A stretch of DNA of 64,000 bases from Candidatus Trichofilum aggregatum (GTDB lineage Bacteria; Chloroflexota; Anaerolineae; Promineifilales; Promineifilaceae), in contig JADJUV010000009.1 of the NCBI GenBank assembly GCA_016716885.1, positions 1 through 64,000 on the forward strand, written 5' to 3'. The position numbers and the translations under genes were made by a program. The notes under the pieces were generated by a model, which made no database searches, was not told the DNA's origin, and was given only the letters and a program-made list of their open reading frames with translations. Of this stretch, positions 61,724 through 64,000 are shown one piece after another (within the stretch, counting starts at the first letter, position 1; every line of letters begins with the position of its first letter).

Positions 61724-62656
61724 ATGAAACATTTTCTCAGCTTACTCGATTTTTCACCGGAAGAATTATACGATTGGCTTGATTTAGCCCATCGGCTGAA
61801 GCGCGAATGGCAAACGGGTGGCAACCGGCCTATTCTCCAGGGTAAAAGCCTGGCGTTGGTTTTTCAGAAGCCATCTTTACGTACGCGTGTCTCTTTTGAA
61901 ATAGGCATGGTTCATCTAGGTGGGTATGCCTTTTACCTTTCCCCTAATGAAGTAAAAATGGGCGGCCGCGAAAGCATTCCGGACGTGGCTCGGGTTCTTT
62001 CTGGTTATGTGGATGGCATCATGGCACGGGTGTTTGATCACCATCACATCCTGCAACTGGCCGAATATAGCCGGGTGCCCGTTATTAATGGCCTGTCTGA
62101 TTACAATCACCCCGCCCAGGCATTAGCGGACTTGTTTACCATTCAGGAGCAAAAAGGGCAGCTTCAGGGGTTAAAATTGGCTTATGTAGGTGATAGCAAC
62201 AATGTAACCCGCTCGTTGCTTTTTGGGGCGATGAAGATGGGTATGCACTTCGCGGCCGCGTCACCTCCCGGTTATACCCTTAGCGAAGAAGATGTCCATC
62301 TGGGCAAATCCATTAGCACCGCCGACTGGCAAACCATTGAGCTTAGCGAAAACCCCGCCGACGCCGTGCGCGAAGCTGATATTATCTACACCGATGTCTG
62401 GACAAGCATGGGGCAAGAAGAAGAAACCGCCCAACGGCTTCAGATTTTCCCACCCTACCAGGTCAACCAACAACTTGTCAGCCAGGCCAACTCTGAGTGC
62501 ATCGTGATGCACTGCTTACCGGCTCACCGTGGCGAAGAGATTACAGATGAGGTAGCCGATGGCCCTCACTCGGTCATGTTCCCACAGGCCGAAAATCGTC
62601 TCCATGCCCAAAAAGCCATACTCGTTCGTTTGCTGGCTCCTGATTACAAAGGATGA
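61724..62656 (+). CDS. argF: Ornithine carbamoyltransferase
   Basis: 310 residues. Transfers carbamoyl phosphate to ornithine to form citrulline in arginine synthesis. Carbamoyl phosphate site SLRTRVSFE (about 50-58), HPAQALADLFT (about 128-138), ornithine-side MHCLPAHRGEEIT (about 261-273, with the characteristic HCLP). These fit OTC rather than aspartate carbamoyltransferase. No other arg genes are linked. Confidence 0.95.
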   Translation: MKHFLSLLDFSPEELYDWLDLAHRLKREWQTGGNRPILQGKSLALVFQKPSLRTRVSFEIGMVHLGGYAFYLSPNEVKMGGRESIPDVARVLSGYVDGIMARVFDHHHILQLAEYSRVPVINGLSDYNHPAQALADLFTIQEQKGQLQGLKLAYVGDSNNVTRSLLFGAMKMGMHFAAASPPGYTLSEEDVHLGKSISTADWQTIELSENPADAVREADIIYTDVWTSMGQEEETAQRLQIFPPYQVNQQLVSQANSECIVMHCLPAHRGEEITDEVADGPHSVMFPQAENRLHAQKAILVRLLAPDYKG

Positions 62657-62657
62657 T

Positions 62658-62722
62658 GGATGAATTATGAATTATGAAGTGGACACCCCTTCATCATTCA
62701 TCCCTCATAATTCATAATTCCG
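62658..62722. repeat. Word repeat (GAATTATGAATTATGAA / TTCATAATTCATAATTC)
   Basis: The block is an inverted pair: GATGAATTATGAATTATGA on the left and CATAATTCATAATTC on the right, with TCATCATTCATCCCTCATAA between. The same CATAATTCATCCCTCATAATTC words occur at 1053-1076. Confidence 0.8.
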
Positions 62723-62731
62723 AGGTTTTCC

Positions 62732-64000
62732 GTGGCTCAAAATCGCGCTCGCTTTGAAGAAGCTTTAGAAAGAGGACATTCCTACGGTTGGGATCAGCGT
62801 TGGGATGACGCTATCCGCGAGTTTGAAAAGGCTCTACAGGAGTTTAGTAACGAACCTGCGCCTTATGCTGGTTTGGGTATGGCCTTTTACGAACTCAAAC
62901 GGTACGAGCCTGCCCTAGAAAATTACAAAAAAGCGGCCCGCCTCTCTCAGGGAGACATCATGTACCTGCAAAGGGTGGCCCAACTACAAGAGCAATTAAA
63001 ACGGCATAAAGAGGCCGGGCAAACCTATTTGGCCATTGGCGAAGTGCAGTTACGCCGGCGGCTACTCAATGAAGCTGTTGAAAACTGGAATCGGGCCGTC
63101 TTTTTGGACCCGGACGCGCTCCGAGGACACCAGCGACTAACCCAAGTCTATCAACGACAAGGGGTGGTTCCCGCGGCCGTGCGCGAATACCTGGCGATTG
63201 CCCGCATATTGCAAGCCCAGGGTGAAACCGATAAGGCGATGCAGTCGTGCCAGGCGGCATTACAACTTGATTCCCGTAATGCCGATGTTCTCACGGCGAT
63301 TGAGTTGCTTCGTCAGGGGGAGTCATTAGCGAACCATTTTGCTCAAGAAACAAGTGCCACCCCATTAGCCCCCGTCCGTGATAGTCTGGGATTGTTAGAT
63401 GAGTCGCCTGCCGTGCATGATGGCTCTAGCCCCGCGCAGGAAGCGCAGCGGATTGCCATGGAACGTCTGGCGGAAGTGTTCTTTGGCGACGACGATGAAG
63501 ACGAAGATATCACGGCCACAATGAAGGATGCCCTGATTGTCCAGGCGTTAGATTTTCAAACACGGGGCATGGTCAACGAGGCGATCAGTGCTTACGAAAA
63601 AGCCATTGAAGCCGGGGCACGGGATATGGCCGTTCGCTATAACCTGGGTTTACTGTATCAGGATAAACTGCGGTTCAGTGATGCCATTGCCCAGTTTGAG
63701 ACGGCCGTGCAAGACCCTGATTACCGCCTGGGAAGCCATTTTGCTTTGGGTGAATGTTATCGCGCCAGAGGGCACATTGAAAAAGCGCTGGAGCATTTTG
63801 TGGCCGTTCTGCGCATCGTAGACTTAAAAACGGTGAAACGGGATCAGGCCGATCGGTTGATTGAGTTGTACGAGAATCTGACCCAAAGTTTCCGCACGAA
63901 GGGTGAACCAGAACGGGCGACGGCATTTGCCAACACGTTGGTAGAATTTCTCAGCCATAAGGGGTGGGAAGACAAGGTGAAAGAAGCCCGCCGCCGTTTA
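62732..64000 (+). CDS. TPR-repeat protein, 3' end outside the window
   Basis: A GTG start at 62732 with GAGG seven bases upstream opens a frame of 423 codons that runs off the right edge without a stop. TPR-like units are clear: WDDAIREFEKALQEFSNEPAPYAGLGMAFYELKRYEPALENYKKAA, LNEAVENWNRAVFLDPDALRG, VPAAVREYLAIARILQAQGETDKAM, and later EAISAYEKAIEAGARDMAVRYNLGLLYQ (each described in part). An acidic linker (FFGDDDEDEDIT, about 250) separates two TPR blocks. It is a protein-protein interaction scaffold of unknown role, 75 bases behind argF. Confidence 0.85.
   Translation, partial: MAQNRARFEEALERGHSYGWDQRWDDAIREFEKALQEFSNEPAPYAGLGMAFYELKRYEPALENYKKAARLSQGDIMYLQRVAQLQEQLKRHKEAGQTYLAIGEVQLRRRLLNEAVENWNRAVFLDPDALRGHQRLTQVYQRQGVVPAAVREYLAIARILQAQGETDKAMQSCQAALQLDSRNADVLTAIELLRQGESLANHFAQETSATPLAPVRDSLGLLDESPAVHDGSSPAQEAQRIAMERLAEVFFGDDDEDEDITATMKDALIVQALDFQTRGMVNEAISAYEKAIEAGARDMAVRYNLGLLYQDKLRFSDAIAQFETAVQDPDYRLGSHFALGECYRARGHIEKALEHFVAVLRIVDLKTVKRDQADRLIELYENLTQSFRTKGEPERATAFANTLVEFLSHKGWEDKVKEARRRL

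Larger units (their letters stand above)
363..62258. repeat. Highly iterated palindrome GCGGCCGC, about 107 sites across the window
   Basis: Sites found by eye include 363, 1028, 1201, 1711, 2747, 2800, 3969, 5340, 6731, 6776, 8421, 8699, 11448, 12004, 12793, 13668, 13944, 15157, 17423, 17547, 17632, 23336/23342, 28843/28849, 29269/29275, 31375, 31464, 31642, 31792, 31986, 39307/39313, 46173-46759 (five), 48564/48570, 49560/49566, 51099, 51122, 57239/57245, 58474-58498 (three), 61168, 61962 and 62251. Many extend to CGCGGCCGCG and several are overlapping doubles. Sites occur in all three frames (AAA, RP(Q/R), GR) and between genes. An 8-mer is expected about once per 65 kb at equal base use, a few times at this GC. 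Confidence 0.9.

Noticed and set aside
1..64000. Prophage, integrative element or IS with transposase
   Set aside because: No integrase, transposase, terminase or structural phage gene was found; only non-coding mobile-looking repeats are present.

Overview
The window (about 64 kb, moderately GC-rich) looks like a chromosome segment of a Chloroflexota bacterium, probably Anaerolineae-like. Reasons: a TTGACA/TATAAT promoter plus T-box leader in front of thrS, the asp23-fakA pair, a CrtI/CrtB/CrtO/fused-CrtY carotenoid cluster, many Pro/Thr-rich LysM, PPC and metallopeptidase lipoproteins, GAF-rich histidine kinases and many intergenic repeats. This placement is inference from gene content; no rRNA is present.

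Layout. 0.3-7 kb: a frameshifted conserved protein, a flavin/F420-type oxidoreductase, ClpC, a 43-residue membrane peptide, acyl-CoA dehydrogenase, a PRC-barrel protein and a Nudix hydrolase. 7.1-11.5 kb: two tandem threonyl-tRNA synthetases, the upstream one behind a T-box riboswitch. 11.6-18.4 kb: LCP cell-wall ligase, a frameshifted four-repeat PPC lipoprotein, ComEC and a LysM protein. 18.5-24.9 kb: a complete Mrp Na+/H+ antiporter operon (mrpABCDEFG) whose last subunit is fused to a UspA domain. 25.3-26.5 kb: MerR regulator and alkyltransferase-like protein. 26.8-30.8 kb: a NatAB-type ABC exporter with one frameshifted permease, then a DUF1232 protein. 31-32.7 kb: an ImuA-like RecA relative, a Y-polymerase little-finger-like piece and a DUF6504-like protein, behind a candidate LexA box. 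32.6-37.8 kb: carotenoid genes. 38-51 kb: a metallopeptidase lipoprotein, isocitrate dehydrogenase, Asp23, FakA-like kinase and a giant DUF418/M28 peptidase fusion with an in-frame stop. 51.1-58.6 kb: tRNA-Met, a 1307-residue GAF histidine kinase overlapping a GT39-type glycosyltransferase, and a LysM protein. 58.8-64 kb: dGTPase, an unknown membrane protein, ornithine carbamoyltransferase and a TPR protein running off the window.

The strongest unexplained signal is at DNA-word level. The 8-bp palindrome GCGGCCGC occurs about 107 times by my hand count, roughly once per 600 bp, in all reading frames and between genes, often extended to CGCGGCCGCG. It resembles the cyanobacterial HIP1 palindrome in behaviour but not in sequence. 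A second layer consists of small mobile-looking elements with terminal inverted repeats and, in some cases, clean target duplications (26671-26764, 41553-41657, 50884-51039, 51276-51519). A third is a set of intergenic inserts built from short reiterated words and their reverse complements. No transposase, CRISPR array, prophage or rRNA operon was seen.
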